Positions 10,105-19,969 of a DNA stretch of 61,726 nucleotides are shown piece after piece. The stretch's first letter is position 1. Each line of letters starts with the position of its first letter. This DNA is from Desulfobacteraceae bacterium UBA2771 (GTDB lineage: Bacteria; Desulfobacterota; Desulfobacteria; Desulfobacterales; Desulfosarcinaceae). The stretch covers positions 1 through 61,726 of the forward strand of contig DEIP01000005.1 in assembly GCA_002352605.1 (NCBI GenBank). The letters run 5' to 3'. A program made the position numbers and the translations under genes. The notes beneath the pieces are model-generated. The model did no database searches. It worked only from the letters and a program-made list of their open reading frames with translations, and was not told the origin of the DNA.

Positions 10105-12138
10105 ATGGTTGCTATCAACATTCTTGCCGATCGCTTGATCGATGCCGATCCCTACCTGGAAGCCCATCGTCCGGCCCTGATCCGGCGGCTTAGGCACATT
10201 CAGGTCATGCGCGAACGGATCACCGAAGGCCGCCTGGACCTTCTGGACCTGGCGTCGGGGCATGAGTACTTCGGTCTTCACAAGACCGCAGAGGGGTGGA
10301 TCTTCAGGGAATGGGCGCCAAACGCCACGGCGATCTATCTGGTGGGGGATTTTTCCGGGTGGGGTGAGGATCATGCATATGCCCTGACCCGCATCAGTGC
10401 CGACGGCCAGTGGGAGATCCACCTGCCGGCCGACATGTTGCACCACGGCGATCTTTTTCGCCTTCGCATGCACTGGAACGGGGGGCGGGGTGATCGCATC
10501 CCGGCCTATGCCCGCCGGGTGGTGCAGGATCCGGACACCCTGATCTTCAACGCCCAGGTATGGGCGCCGGATCAGCCTTACCGCTGGCGGCATCCGGGCT
10601 TCGATCGACCGGACCGGCCGCCACTGGTCTACGAGGTGCATGTCGGCATGGTCCAGGATGAGGAGAAGGTCGGCTCCTGGCGGGAGTTTACAGAGAACAT
10701 CCTGCCGCGGATCGTGGACGCCGGCTACAACACCATTCAACTCATGGCTGTCCAGGAACATCCCTACTACGGCTCCTTCGGCTACCATGTCTCCAGCTTC
10801 TTCGCCCCGTCTTCGCGATTCGGTCCGCCGGAAGATCTCATGGATCTGGTCGATTCGGCCCACGGACAGGGAGTCGCCGTGGTCATGGACCTGGTGCACT
10901 CCCATTGTGTATCCAATACGGTGGAAGGGCTCGGGCTGTTCGACGGAACGGAATACCAATACTTCCACCAGGGCGGCCGGGGGCACCATTACGCCTGGGA
11001 CAGTCGCTGCTTCGACTACGGCAAACCCCAGGTGATTCATTTTCTGCTGTCCAACTGTCGCTACTGGTTGGATGCCTTTCACATGGACGGGTTCCGCTTC
11101 GACGGTATCACCAGTATGCTTTACACCCACCACGGCCTGGAAAAGGCGTTCAGTGGATACGACGACTACTTCAATGAAAAGGTGGATGAAGACGCCCTGG
11201 CCTACCTGGCCCTGGCCAACACGGTGATCCACCGCATTCGGCCCGATGCCATCACCGTGGCCGAAGACATCAGCGGCATGCCGGGGCTGGCCCTGCCCGT
11301 TGCCGACGGGGGCGTGGGGTTCGACTACCGCTTCTCCATGGGCGTTCCCGATTACTGGATCCGGCTGACCAAGGATACGCCGGATGAACAGTGGCCCATG
11401 AGACACCTGTGGCACGAACTGACCAACCGTCGGCGGGAGGAAAAGACCATCAGCTACACCGAGTCCCACGACCAGGCGCTGGTGGGGGACAAGACCCTGA
11501 TGTTCCGTATGGCCGATGCCGCCATGTACCATCACATGACGGTGGATGACCCGGACCTTGGCGTGGACCGGGCCATGGCCCTTCACAAGATGATCCGGCT
11601 GGTCACCCTGGCCACGGCGGGCAGCGGCTACCTGAATTTCATGGGCAACGAGTTCGGCCATCCCGATTGGATCGACTTTCCCCGGGAGGGAAACAGATGG
11701 AGCTTTCAATACGCCCGACGGCAGTGGCACCTGGCCGATGATCCCAATCTCAAGTACCGGCTGCTCGCCCGGTTCGACCGGTGGATGATCGCCCTGTTCA
11801 ACCGATTCGATCTGCTTTCGGGAGGTGACCCCGAGCTGTTGTGGGATCATGACGGCGACAAGGTTCTTGCTTTTTCACGGGGTGGATGGATTTTCGCCTT
11901 CAACTTTCACCCGTCGCAATCTTTTTGTGACTATGGCATCCCTGCGCCGAGCGGGTCATACCGGATGGTCCTGGATTCGGATCACCGGAATTTCGGCGGC
12001 CACGGTCGGCTGACGCAGGACCAGGTCCACCACACCCTGGAAGAAAAAAACAATCCATGGGGCCACCGGTTGTCCCTTTACCTGCCGTCGCGCACGGGAA
12101 TCGTTGTGCAACCGTTGGCTGCACCGAAAGGAATTTGA
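10105..12138 (+). CDS. glgB: 1,4-alpha-glucan branching enzyme, GH13
   Basis: Makes alpha-1,6 branches in glycogen. The 677-residue protein has an N-terminal CBM48 module (EWAPNATAIYLVGDFSGW) followed by a GH13 barrel. Catalytic residues can be read: nucleophile Asp333 in GFRFDGI, acid/base Glu387 in VAEDISG and Asp456 in ESHDQ. The C-terminal beta domain is present. The overall layout is closer to the plant/animal GBE1 type than to E. coli GlgB. It starts four bases after the glgA stop, so the two are translationally coupled; this closes the operon. Confidence 0.9.
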   Translation: MVAINILADRLIDADPYLEAHRPALIRRLRHIQVMRERITEGRLDLLDLASGHEYFGLHKTAEGWIFREWAPNATAIYLVGDFSGWGEDHAYALTRISADGQWEIHLPADMLHHGDLFRLRMHWNGGRGDRIPAYARRVVQDPDTLIFNAQVWAPDQPYRWRHPGFDRPDRPPLVYEVHVGMVQDEEKVGSWREFTENILPRIVDAGYNTIQLMAVQEHPYYGSFGYHVSSFFAPSSRFGPPEDLMDLVDSAHGQGVAVVMDLVHSHCVSNTVEGLGLFDGTEYQYFHQGGRGHHYAWDSRCFDYGKPQVIHFLLSNCRYWLDAFHMDGFRFDGITSMLYTHHGLEKAFSGYDDYFNEKVDEDALAYLALANTVIHRIRPDAITVAEDISGMPGLALPVADGGVGFDYRFSMGVPDYWIRLTKDTPDEQWPMRHLWHELTNRRREEKTISYTESHDQALVGDKTLMFRMADAAMYHHMTVDDPDLGVDRAMALHKMIRLVTLATAGSGYLNFMGNEFGHPDWIDFPREGNRWSFQYARRQWHLADDPNLKYRLLARFDRWMIALFNRFDLLSGGDPELLWDHDGDKVLAFSRGGWIFAFNFHPSQSFCDYGIPAPSGSYRMVLDSDHRNFGGHGRLTQDQVHHTLEEKNNPWGHRLSLYLPSRTGIVVQPLAAPKGI

Positions 12139-12195
12139 AGCCAAGGTGGATCGGATTTTACGGTACCCCGATTCATTTTCGTGCCACGGACCCAT

Positions 12196-13248
12196 ATGGA
12201 ACTGAAAACCGATTTCTCGCTCAAAGCCTTCAACACATTCCGCGTCGAGGCTGTTGCCGCTCGCTATGTCCGTTTCGATGCGGAGAATGAGATCGCCGAT
12301 TTTCTCGGCCGGAATCTCCTTGACGGCAAGCGCCGTCTGGTTCTCGGCGGCGGCAGCAACCTGTTGTTCGTGGATGATTTTGACGGCATCGTGTTGCATC
12401 CGCTGCTAAAGGGAATCCATATGGTTAAAGCGGCCCGGCAGCACCTTCGGGTCAGGGCCATGGCCGGTGAGAATTGGGATGACCTGGTGGCGTTTGCCGT
12501 GGCCAACGGCTGGGGCGGCATCGAAAATCTTTCTCTCATCCCGGGCAGCGTCGGTGCCAGTGTGGTTCAGAACATCGGTGCCTACGGGGTAGAGGTCAAG
12601 GCGGTCATCGACCGCGTCGAAGCGATCTCCATCGATGACCGCAAGAAGGTCTTTTTTACTCCAAAAGATTGCGGCTTCGACTACCGCTCCAGCAACTTCA
12701 AAGGTACTTGGGCCGGGCGGTTTATCATCACGGCGGTGGTCTTCAAACTCAGCCGGCAGCCTGAATTCGTTCTCGACTATCCCGGCGTCAAAGCGGTCGT
12801 TGAAGATCTGGGATCGATTAACCTGGAGACCATCCGCCAGACCATCATTTCCATCCGGCAAAGTAAACTGCCCGATCCCGAACAGGTCGGCAATGGGGGA
12901 AGTTTCTTTAAGAACCCCGTGATTGACGGAAACGCCATCGACAGGTTGCTGAACGGATATCCCGACTTGCCCCACTATCCCCAGGGCGACGATCAATTCA
13001 AACTGGCTGCCGGTTGGATGATCGAACACTGCGGCTTGAAAGGCAAGCGTGCCGGCAAGGCGGCCGTCCATGACAAGCAGGCATTGGTGATGGTGAATTT
13101 GGGCGGTGCCACGGGACGGGAAATTCTGGAATTGTCCGAGCAGGTCAAAGGAGCCGTTCATGACAGGTTCGGCATTAAACTGGAGCGGGAGGTACTGGTT
13201 GTCCCATCGCCGGGCCGGATTTCCAGCTTGGCCGCGCAACCGGGGTGA
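12196..13248 (+). CDS. murB: UDP-N-acetylenolpyruvoylglucosamine reductase
   Basis: Catalyses the NADPH-dependent reduction giving UDP-N-acetylmuramate in peptidoglycan synthesis, a cytoplasmic FAD enzyme. About 350 residues, matching type I MurB. The FAD-binding GGGSNLLF lies near residue 54, PGSVGASVVQNIGAYG in the middle, and the catalytic serine is probably Ser236 in GNGGSFFKNP; a late Glu lies in EREVLVV. The ATG at 12196 is chosen over an in-frame GTG at 12181. It follows glgB by 57 bases and may be read from the glycogen promoter, though function is unrelated. Confidence 0.95.
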   Translation: MELKTDFSLKAFNTFRVEAVAARYVRFDAENEIADFLGRNLLDGKRRLVLGGGSNLLFVDDFDGIVLHPLLKGIHMVKAARQHLRVRAMAGENWDDLVAFAVANGWGGIENLSLIPGSVGASVVQNIGAYGVEVKAVIDRVEAISIDDRKKVFFTPKDCGFDYRSSNFKGTWAGRFIITAVVFKLSRQPEFVLDYPGVKAVVEDLGSINLETIRQTIISIRQSKLPDPEQVGNGGSFFKNPVIDGNAIDRLLNGYPDLPHYPQGDDQFKLAAGWMIEHCGLKGKRAGKAAVHDKQALVMVNLGGATGREILELSEQVKGAVHDRFGIKLEREVLVVPSPGRISSLAAQPG

Positions 13249-13341
13249 CGTTTTTAAGCACGGGAGGGGGCGAGAAGGTGATCCCGAACATGTCGAACCA
13301 TGAGCCTCCCCCCGGCAGCGATGGGAATCTACCGATAATTA

Positions 13342-13677
13342 TTAAAGAAACATTTTTTCAGGGGGGCGGCGCTCAGGCACGTACGCCTGGTCAATTTTGC
13401 CTTCGTTCCATGCTTTGGAGACGTAAAGGTTGCAGTAGCATGAGCCGAATTCGGCCACATCGGGCTTCCGGTAGTCGCAGGGGCAGATGATGTCCCGGTC
13501 GTTGTCCCGATCGCCGGCGGCCAACCGACAGGGGCAGACCATGTAGCCGTAGCGCGCCTTATTGATGAGCAGCGCATCCAGCAGCTCCATGACCTGCTCA
13601 CGGTTGTCGCTGAAATAGTACCCTTTGGGCTCCTGAATTTTTCTCAGTTTTTCGTAAAGCGCATTGGCATCCATCAC
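13342..13677 (-). CDS. Ferredoxin-thioredoxin reductase catalytic subunit (FTRc)
   Basis: Predicted 4Fe-4S disulfide reductase passing electrons from ferredoxin to a thioredoxin or glutaredoxin. The 111-residue protein holds the full FTRc cysteine set: CPCR (Cys48, Cys50), CPC (Cys65, Cys67) and CYC (Cys80, Cys82), with DRDIICPCDYR between. No FTR variable subunit gene is visible, as is usual outside oxygenic phototrophs. Its start overlaps the stop of the upstream glutaredoxin-like gene by four bases, which strongly suggests the two form a redox pair. Confidence 0.93.
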   Translation of the reverse strand: MMDANALYEKLRKIQEPKGYYFSDNREQVMELLDALLINKARYGYMVCPCRLAAGDRDNDRDIICPCDYRKPDVAEFGSCYCNLYVSKAWNEGKIDQAYVPERRPPEKMFL

Positions 13678-13928
13678 AGTCCCAGCGCCTCCTTAATTTT
13701 GTCTACCTTGTAGCCGACGATGACATTGTCACCGATGATAACGGTGGGAAATGAACATTTAGGGTTGAATTTTCTCACATCGGCGAGAATGGCTTTGCGT
13801 TCATCCCCATTCAGCAGGTCTACATCCACGAACTCATATTGAATGGTGCATTCATCCAGCAGACGTTTGGTGGATTTACAATGGCTGCACGTACTCAGTG
13901 AAAAGACCTTCACGGGTTTGTCCGGCAT
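13674..13928 (-). CDS. Glutaredoxin/NrdH-like thioredoxin-fold protein
   Basis: An 84-residue thioredoxin-fold protein with active site CSHC (Cys14, Cys17) after VKVFSLST, a cis-proline region SFPTVIIGDN, and a final helix KVDKIKEALGL. Length and motifs match NrdH/glutaredoxin-like proteins. Its stop codon overlaps the start of the FTR catalytic subunit, so it is the likely electron acceptor for that subunit. A GTTTCCTTTCC stretch (plus strand) just upstream gives GGAAA on the message as a ribosome site. Confidence 0.9.
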   Translation of the reverse strand: MPDKPVKVFSLSTCSHCKSTKRLLDECTIQYEFVDVDLLNGDERKAILADVRKFNPKCSFPTVIIGDNVIVGYKVDKIKEALGL

Positions 13929-14072
13929 GATTGTTTCCTTTCCAAAGTATGGGGCCGTGAGTGAAATATCCCCTTTGGCCCTATCAACAAAAAGCGTGAG
14001 TGAGAACCCCCACCTTAAAGATCCACCGGGAGTTGGTCAAGGGAAATCCGTGAAGAGATAAATAATGAAAGA

Positions 14073-14610
14073 GTGCTTGACGGGTGCGGCGGCCCATACC
14101 GTACCGTGCTGGCGGACGGATGGGGTGGCTCCATGGTGGCCACGGAGATCTCCGACATCCTCTTCGGTACCCCCACACCGGTGGCGGTGAATGTCAATAT
14201 GGGCGTTCTCAAAGAGGACCATGACAACATCATCAACGGCCGTATCCGCGTCGTGGCCGGTGTGGTTGGCTGCACCAACCCGAGAATCAAACAGGACTGG
14301 GCCCACGTGGAGCTGGTTAAAACGCTCATTAAAAATGATGTCCTCGTGCCGCAGACCGGCCGTTCACAGATTTCACTGGCCAAAGAAGGCTTATGACGCC
14401 CGAGGCGGCCTACATAGCCGGACCGGGGTTGCAGGAGGTGTGTGAAACCGTCGGTATGCCGCCGGTGCTTGGCCTGGGATCCTGCGTGGACAACAGCCGG
14501 ATCCTGATCGCCACCTCTGAAATGGTGCGGGCGAGAGGACTCGGTGACAGCATTGCCGATTAGCCGGCGGCCGGTGCCGCACCGGAATGGATGACGGTCT
14601 CAACCATTTT
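14073..14610 (+). pseudogene. cooS: Remnant of anaerobic carbon monoxide dehydrogenase catalytic subunit (cooS)
   Basis: Two pieces of the Ni-Fe CO dehydrogenase can be read. The first frame runs from LADGWGGSMVATEISDILFG through VNVNMGVLKED, then jumps to NIINGRIRVVAGVVGC and on to NDVLVPQTGRSQISLAKEGL. The second frame continues MTPEAAYIAGPGLQEV, GSCVDNSRILIA, and PAAGAAPEWM. Decay signs: the N-terminus is missing; an internal segment between VLKED and GRIR is missing compared with the family; the cluster-ligand Cys of TGCS is Arg; a one-base loss near 14391 shifts frame; a stop interrupts SIAD/PAAGAAPEWM; the C-terminus is absent. No functional enzyme can be made. Confidence 0.88.
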
Positions 14611-14621
14611 GATGAAGCAAA

Positions 14622-14645
14622 GGGGCTCGGTAACGAGCCCCTTTT

Positions 14646-14647
<2 letters not shown>
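14622..14647 (+). terminator. Intrinsic terminator between cooS remnant and convergent regulator
   Basis: Stem GGGGCTCG (14622-14629), loop GTAA, stem CGAGCCCC (14634-14641), then six T. The stop codon of the minus-strand regulator lies in the T run, so the hairpin may also terminate that gene from the other side. Confidence 0.85.
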
Positions 14648-15995
<1,348 letters not shown>

Positions 15996-16197
15996 TTTCA
16001 CTATGGATGTAGTCTGAGTACAGGAATATCGAGATCCGAAACGGGACCCGCCCACGATCGGTCAACCCGTGATAGACGAAGGCTACATATCACCAATAAA
16101 TAAAAGATTCAAGGTTAATGGGGTCAGATAAGGCCGTCGGCAGGCACTGATCAGGCGGGGATCCGGCAGTAGCAGCCAAGGCAGCGGTGACCGCGGG

Positions 16198-16998
16198 TCA
16201 ACGGGCCCATTTTTCGGAGAAGGCCTTAATATCTGCATCGGTGAGCAACTGGGCAAAGCGCTGCCCGCGGGTGCTGCGCGACTTGTAGAATGACAGAAAG
16301 TCACCGATCATGCGTACCACCGCTTGGGCATCGTGAATGCCCGGCAGTTCCTTGGCCAGGCGGGGATGGCGGCCCAGCTTACCGCCGATCATCACCCGGT
16401 AGCCTGTTTTGCCAGCTGTCAGCGTGCCTGTCGGACAGGCGGCCATGCAACTGCCGCAGTGAACACAGCGCCGGAAGTCGATGGCGTCGGCTTCACCGGT
16501 TTCAGACAGCAGCACCGCCTCCTCTTTGCAGGCATCGCGGCAGGCACCGCAGGCGGCGCAGGCAATCTTTGTGAACACGGGGGACGCCACACCGAGAATG
16601 CCCACATCCTTGATCTGGGGTTGGGAGCAGGCATTGGGGCAGTCGGCGATGCTGATGCGAAATTCGTGGTGAAACTTCAGATCACCCTGAACTCGCGACT
16701 TCAGGAACCGGAGCAGGTCGGCGTCGGCCATGACCCGTTCGATATTTTCGACCAGCGCCTCGCCGGCCACGGCCCGGTTAGGGCATCCACTTTGGCCGAA
16801 GCAGGCATCTACCTGGTAGCCTTTGATCTCACTGCTCATTATATTAAGATAACGGGCTTGGGTGGCCTTCACATCTGCAAGGGTCACGCGGTTCTTGCCG
16901 GCATCGCCGGTTTCTTTTTCCACCCGGGCGCGAACTTTTTTGCGGACGAAAAACGGCACTTTTTTCACGGCCGCTTCGGCTTGCTCGGTCCATTGCAT
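16198..16998 (-). CDS. Sirohaem-type (nitrite/sulfite reductase-like) ferredoxin with PCP_red domain
   Basis: 266 residues. The N-terminus (WTEQAEAAVKKVPFFVRKKV) resembles the PCP_red helical domain. Next is the Fe4S4/sirohaem motif C-X5-C plus C-X3-C (Cys66, Cys72 in CFGQSGC; Cys120, Cys124 in CPNAC). Then two 4Fe-4S clusters: Cys147/150/153/157 and Cys178/181/184/188. This is a small version of the sulfite/nitrite reductase fold fused to a ferredoxin. The substrate is unknown; it may be a low-molecular-weight assimilatory-type reductase or an electron carrier. It lies 15 bases after the DUF364 gene, so it is probably co-transcribed with it. Confidence 0.85.
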   Translation of the reverse strand: MQWTEQAEAAVKKVPFFVRKKVRARVEKETGDAGKNRVTLADVKATQARYLNIMSSEIKGYQVDACFGQSGCPNRAVAGEALVENIERVMADADLLRFLKSRVQGDLKFHHEFRISIADCPNACSQPQIKDVGILGVASPVFTKIACAACGACRDACKEEAVLLSETGEADAIDFRRCVHCGSCMAACPTGTLTAGKTGYRVMIGGKLGRHPRLAKELPGIHDAQAVVRMIGDFLSFYKSRSTRGQRFAQLLTDADIKAFSEKWAR

Positions 16999-17013
16999 AA
17001 TTGATGCTTCTCC

Positions 17014-17766
17014 TTAATCAGTAGTTAACCAATACACCTTGCGACTGACGGGTTTCAGGGATCGGGCGCCGCCGCCGTGGCGAATGATTTTCAGGGCCCG
17101 TGCAGGGTCTGTGATGGCGGTGCCGGCCAGCATGTGGATGGGCAGATGATCGAATGCGTCGGGCAGAATGGGGGTGGTGGGGCCCAGCAGGACGGTTTTT
17201 AAGTCGGGTCCGACATGGGAAAGAACGGATTCAGTGGTACCGTTGATGATGCTGGTGGCCGTGATCAACAGGAGATCGGCCCATCCGTCGAGTTGACGGT
17301 AAAAGGTCTTTTCGTCCCCCAGATTTTTGGCATTGTCGATTATCGACAAGGGGACTTTTTTTTCTTCCAAGAGGCGAACCAGCGGCGGAAAATACCCGAC
17401 CATCGCCACCCGGGCGCCGGATATGATGTCGAAGTGATCAAGAAGAACCATGTTGTCCGGGTCGTCGGGCAGGTTCATCGTTTGTTTGTGATTCAGGGCA
17501 TTGATCAATGCCAGGGCCATGGTCCGGCCTATGGGATGGGGATCCATAATCAGTCGCAGCAGATCGGTGGCCGGGCTTCCCTCGAAATCGACGACATCGC
17601 GGTTGCCGATGCTACCGCCGTCCAGGGTCACACCGGTGGCGGCGATGCCGATGCCGCCATCCGATGTGGTCACCGATGTGTAACCCAAGCCGATGGTTAC
17701 CTGGTCAACCTTGACTCTGTCAGCGGCAGCGGACATACATTCGTACAGCTTTCCATTTAATTCCAT
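17014..17766 (-). CDS. DUF364/DUF4213 putative heavy-metal-chelation domain protein
   Basis: 250 residues resembling the DUF4213-DUF364 family: an N-terminal enolase-like region (TIGLGYTSVTTSDGGIGIA, SPATDLLRLI) and a C-terminal Rossmann-like region (ARVAMVGYFPPLV, LLITATSIINGTTESVL, VLLGPTTPILPD). The family is often encoded next to molybdate/tungstate or other metal handling genes and is proposed to bind a metal or cofactor; its biochemical role is not settled. Neighbours are a molybdopterin-binding protein and a sirohaem-type ferredoxin. Confidence 0.85.
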   Translation of the reverse strand: MELNGKLYECMSAAADRVKVDQVTIGLGYTSVTTSDGGIGIAATGVTLDGGSIGNRDVVDFEGSPATDLLRLIMDPHPIGRTMALALINALNHKQTMNLPDDPDNMVLLDHFDIISGARVAMVGYFPPLVRLLEEKKVPLSIIDNAKNLGDEKTFYRQLDGWADLLLITATSIINGTTESVLSHVGPDLKTVLLGPTTPILPDAFDHLPIHMLAGTAITDPARALKIIRHGGGARSLKPVSRKVYWLTTD

Positions 17767-17832
17767 TGATTGTCATCCCACGCAACCGGCTGCCAAAGCA
17801 CAGGCTTGTATGATGCCGTTTATGTTTTTATA

Positions 17833-18903
17833 TCAACAGCCGGTTTTCCCCATCGGGCAGGCCGGGTAGCGACAGGTAGGGCAGTCCAGGCACAGTCCGC
17901 CCACGGCAAACCGGGCCAGGTCCCGGTTATCGAGTATTTCGCCGGCCAGCAGCCGGGGCAGCACCAGGTCGAATATGGTGATTTGGTGGTATAGCCCGCA
18001 GGCCGGGATGCCCACGATGGGCATAGTGCCCTTGTAAGCCAGCTGGAACATGGCACCGGGCAGCACGGCTGCGCCGTAGTGAAGCGTGTCCACCCCGGCC
18101 CTGCGGATGCCGTGCCGGGTCATGTCGTCCGGGTCCACGGACATGCCCCCGGTGGTGATGATCATGTCCGTGTCGGCTGCAGAAAACCGGCGCACGGTAT
18201 TGGCGATCAGCTCGGGATCGTCGGGAAGCATCACCGTCTCTCGCAAGGATGCCCCGAAGGCTGCCAGCTTGTCTTTGACGATGGCCTCGAACCGGTCTTC
18301 GATCAACCCTTCGTATACCTCGTTGCCGGTGATGACCAGGCGGGCGTTTTTAAGATGGTAGGCCTTGACGCTGAAGATGGGCGCCTGCTTCCGGGCCAGC
18401 GCCACCGCTTCGTTCAGCACCTGTCGTTCGATCACCAGGGGGATGGCCCGGGTACCGGCCACAATCTGTCCCTGGGATACGGGCACATTGTCGTGCATGG
18501 CCGCGCACATGACGTCGGAGATGAGATTGAAGGCCACCAGGGCCTGGGTATTGATTTTCAGCAAACCGGTGTAAGCGGCCTGCAGCTGAAGTTTGCCCTC
18601 ACTGGGCGCCCTGCCGAAAGTGATGCCGGGGCCGGCCAGGGCTGTGGCCAGCTCCACCACCGCGTCGTCTTCATGGATCTGGTCGGCTTTCAGGTCAAGG
18701 GTGTACAGGTGCCGCTTGCCCAGTCGCATCAGCCGGCAGACATCCTGTTCTTCGACCTTGTGACCCCGCCGGAAGGAGGGGCCCTTGAACTCGCCGGGAC
18801 GGATCTCGGTAATGTCGTGGGCCAGGCGCGTGCCGACGGCTTCTTCAACGTTGATCTTGGTCATGCCGCCGTGGTACCGGCGAGCGTGATGGGACTGGCA
18901 CAT
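17833..18903 (-). CDS. Molybdopterin-binding (MoCF_biosynth) domain protein with Cys-rich tail
   Basis: 356 residues related to the MoeA/MogA/CinA molybdopterin-binding fold: ITGNEVYEGLIEDRFEAIV and DMIITTGGMSVDPDDMTR are the typical glycine and TTGG motifs. A C-terminal cysteine cluster CLDCPTCRYPACPMGKTGC looks able to bind metal or a cluster and is not part of standard MoeA. The ATG at 18903 has AAAGGA eight bases upstream; an in-frame ATG at 18864 is an alternative that would drop a His-rich leader. The upstream neighbour is FmdE (30-base gap), pointing to a molybdenum/tungsten cofactor role. Confidence 0.85.
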   Translation of the reverse strand: MCQSHHARRYHGGMTKINVEEAVGTRLAHDITEIRPGEFKGPSFRRGHKVEEQDVCRLMRLGKRHLYTLDLKADQIHEDDAVVELATALAGPGITFGRAPSEGKLQLQAAYTGLLKINTQALVAFNLISDVMCAAMHDNVPVSQGQIVAGTRAIPLVIERQVLNEAVALARKQAPIFSVKAYHLKNARLVITGNEVYEGLIEDRFEAIVKDKLAAFGASLRETVMLPDDPELIANTVRRFSAADTDMIITTGGMSVDPDDMTRHGIRRAGVDTLHYGAAVLPGAMFQLAYKGTMPIVGIPACGLYHQITIFDLVLPRLLAGEILDNRDLARFAVGGLCLDCPTCRYPACPMGKTGC

Positions 18904-18933
18904 GGTTTATATCCTTTTCGATAGTGGTGAGCG

Positions 18934-19545
18934 TCAGGCGATTTTCAGGCGTGCGCCTGGTTCCAGCGGCCGGAAATAGGTGCCGTGGGCGCAGGGGCGA
19001 CAGAGCACCCGTTCGTTGAGGAAAACTTCCTTTTTGTCCCGGACCATGGCCCCACATTCGTCACAGCGGACCTTGAACCGGGAAGGACCCGGCATATCGT
19101 GGACGGGCACATCCACCCACACCGGCATGACGGAGAACAGGACGTCATCGGGCATGTTCTTGTAACCATCGAGCTGCTGCAGGCGAACATCATCGATGTC
19201 CGGTGCGTACACGTGGGCCAGGTCCCGGGAAGATTCGGTAGAGACGATACGAAAGGCCTTGCCGCTTTCCAGGTTGACGAAGGTGGCGGCCATGATGCCG
19301 TTGTCCACAAATTTCAGCGAGCGGCGGCCCAGCTTGACGCCGGTAACATAGGAGATGGCGTCCGTGGCACAGCGATCGATCTCCACGTAAACGATGAGTT
19401 TTTTGATCTGGGGCAGCCGGCGGGGGGTGTCCAGGCCGATGAGACGGCATCCCAGCATGGCCATGCGCACACCCACTACCTGGCCGGGGCACAGGTGGCC
19501 GTGGGCTCTGGCCGATCCTTCCAGCAGGGTGTTGAAATCATCCAT
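18934..19545 (-). CDS. FmdE family protein (formylmethanofuran dehydrogenase subunit E-like)
   Basis: 203 residues. The N-terminal FmdE core contains AHGHLCPGQVVGVRMAMLG, the family Cys-containing motif, then IDRCATDAI and GRRSLKFVDNG. A C-terminal zinc ribbon is visible as CDECG and CRPCAHG. FmdE proteins occur in methanogens and many sulfate reducers and are linked to molybdenum/tungsten formate or formylmethanofuran enzymes, but the activity is not established. First gene of the minus-strand run that continues with the molybdopterin-binding, DUF364 and sirohaem-ferredoxin genes. Confidence 0.92.
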   Translation of the reverse strand: MDDFNTLLEGSARAHGHLCPGQVVGVRMAMLGCRLIGLDTPRRLPQIKKLIVYVEIDRCATDAISYVTGVKLGRRSLKFVDNGIMAATFVNLESGKAFRIVSTESSRDLAHVYAPDIDDVRLQQLDGYKNMPDDVLFSVMPVWVDVPVHDMPGPSRFKVRCDECGAMVRDKKEVFLNERVLCRPCAHGTYFRPLEPGARLKIA

Positions 19546-19969
19546 GATCTCCCTCTTGGTATTGTGTTAGGTCGAACATAACCCGCCGCAAAAAAAAAGC
19601 CGTTCCGTGAGCGGAATCAACATTTTATAAAAATATTTTCAGGCGGAGTCCATACCGACAAGGTTTCTATAGCACGGTTTCATGTCGCCGTGTTGTAAAA
19701 ATTGTTACCGGTCAACAATTTCGGGAACGGGGCGGCGCAGGGACAGGCTGACGTTAACGATGTTACTGCCGGGTATTCGTACGAGGCCGGGAAGTAATCC
19801 AGACCCAGACGGAGTACGAGTTGCCGGATTTTGTTACATCTTTAACCGAAATGTTGCTTGCCTTTTTGTCAAACGGGTGAGATAAAAAGTAGGCAGTATC
19901 GTATTGCGTGTCACACCTTCCCCTATCCCAAACATACTGATTAAATCCTTACTAAGGAGCGATAACCCG
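19546..19969. other. Divergent intergenic region between fmdE and the octahaem cytochrome operon
   Basis: No gene is seen in these 424 bases. The region holds an inverted repeat at 19699-19721 and three TGTTAC hexamers (19703, 19761, 19832). It must contain promoters for both directions; none is obvious. Confidence 0.6.
19699..19721. promoter_or_regulatory. Inverted repeat, candidate operator
   Basis: AAATTGTT and AACAATTT are perfect inverted halves around a 7-base centre (ACCGGTC). It lies between divergent fmdE and the NapC-type gene. The spacing does not fit a classical CRP/FNR site. The binding protein is unknown. Confidence 0.45.

Noticed and set aside
10093..11850. Minus-strand frame of 585 codons over glgB
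   Set aside because: Shadow of the branching enzyme; low-complexity translation.
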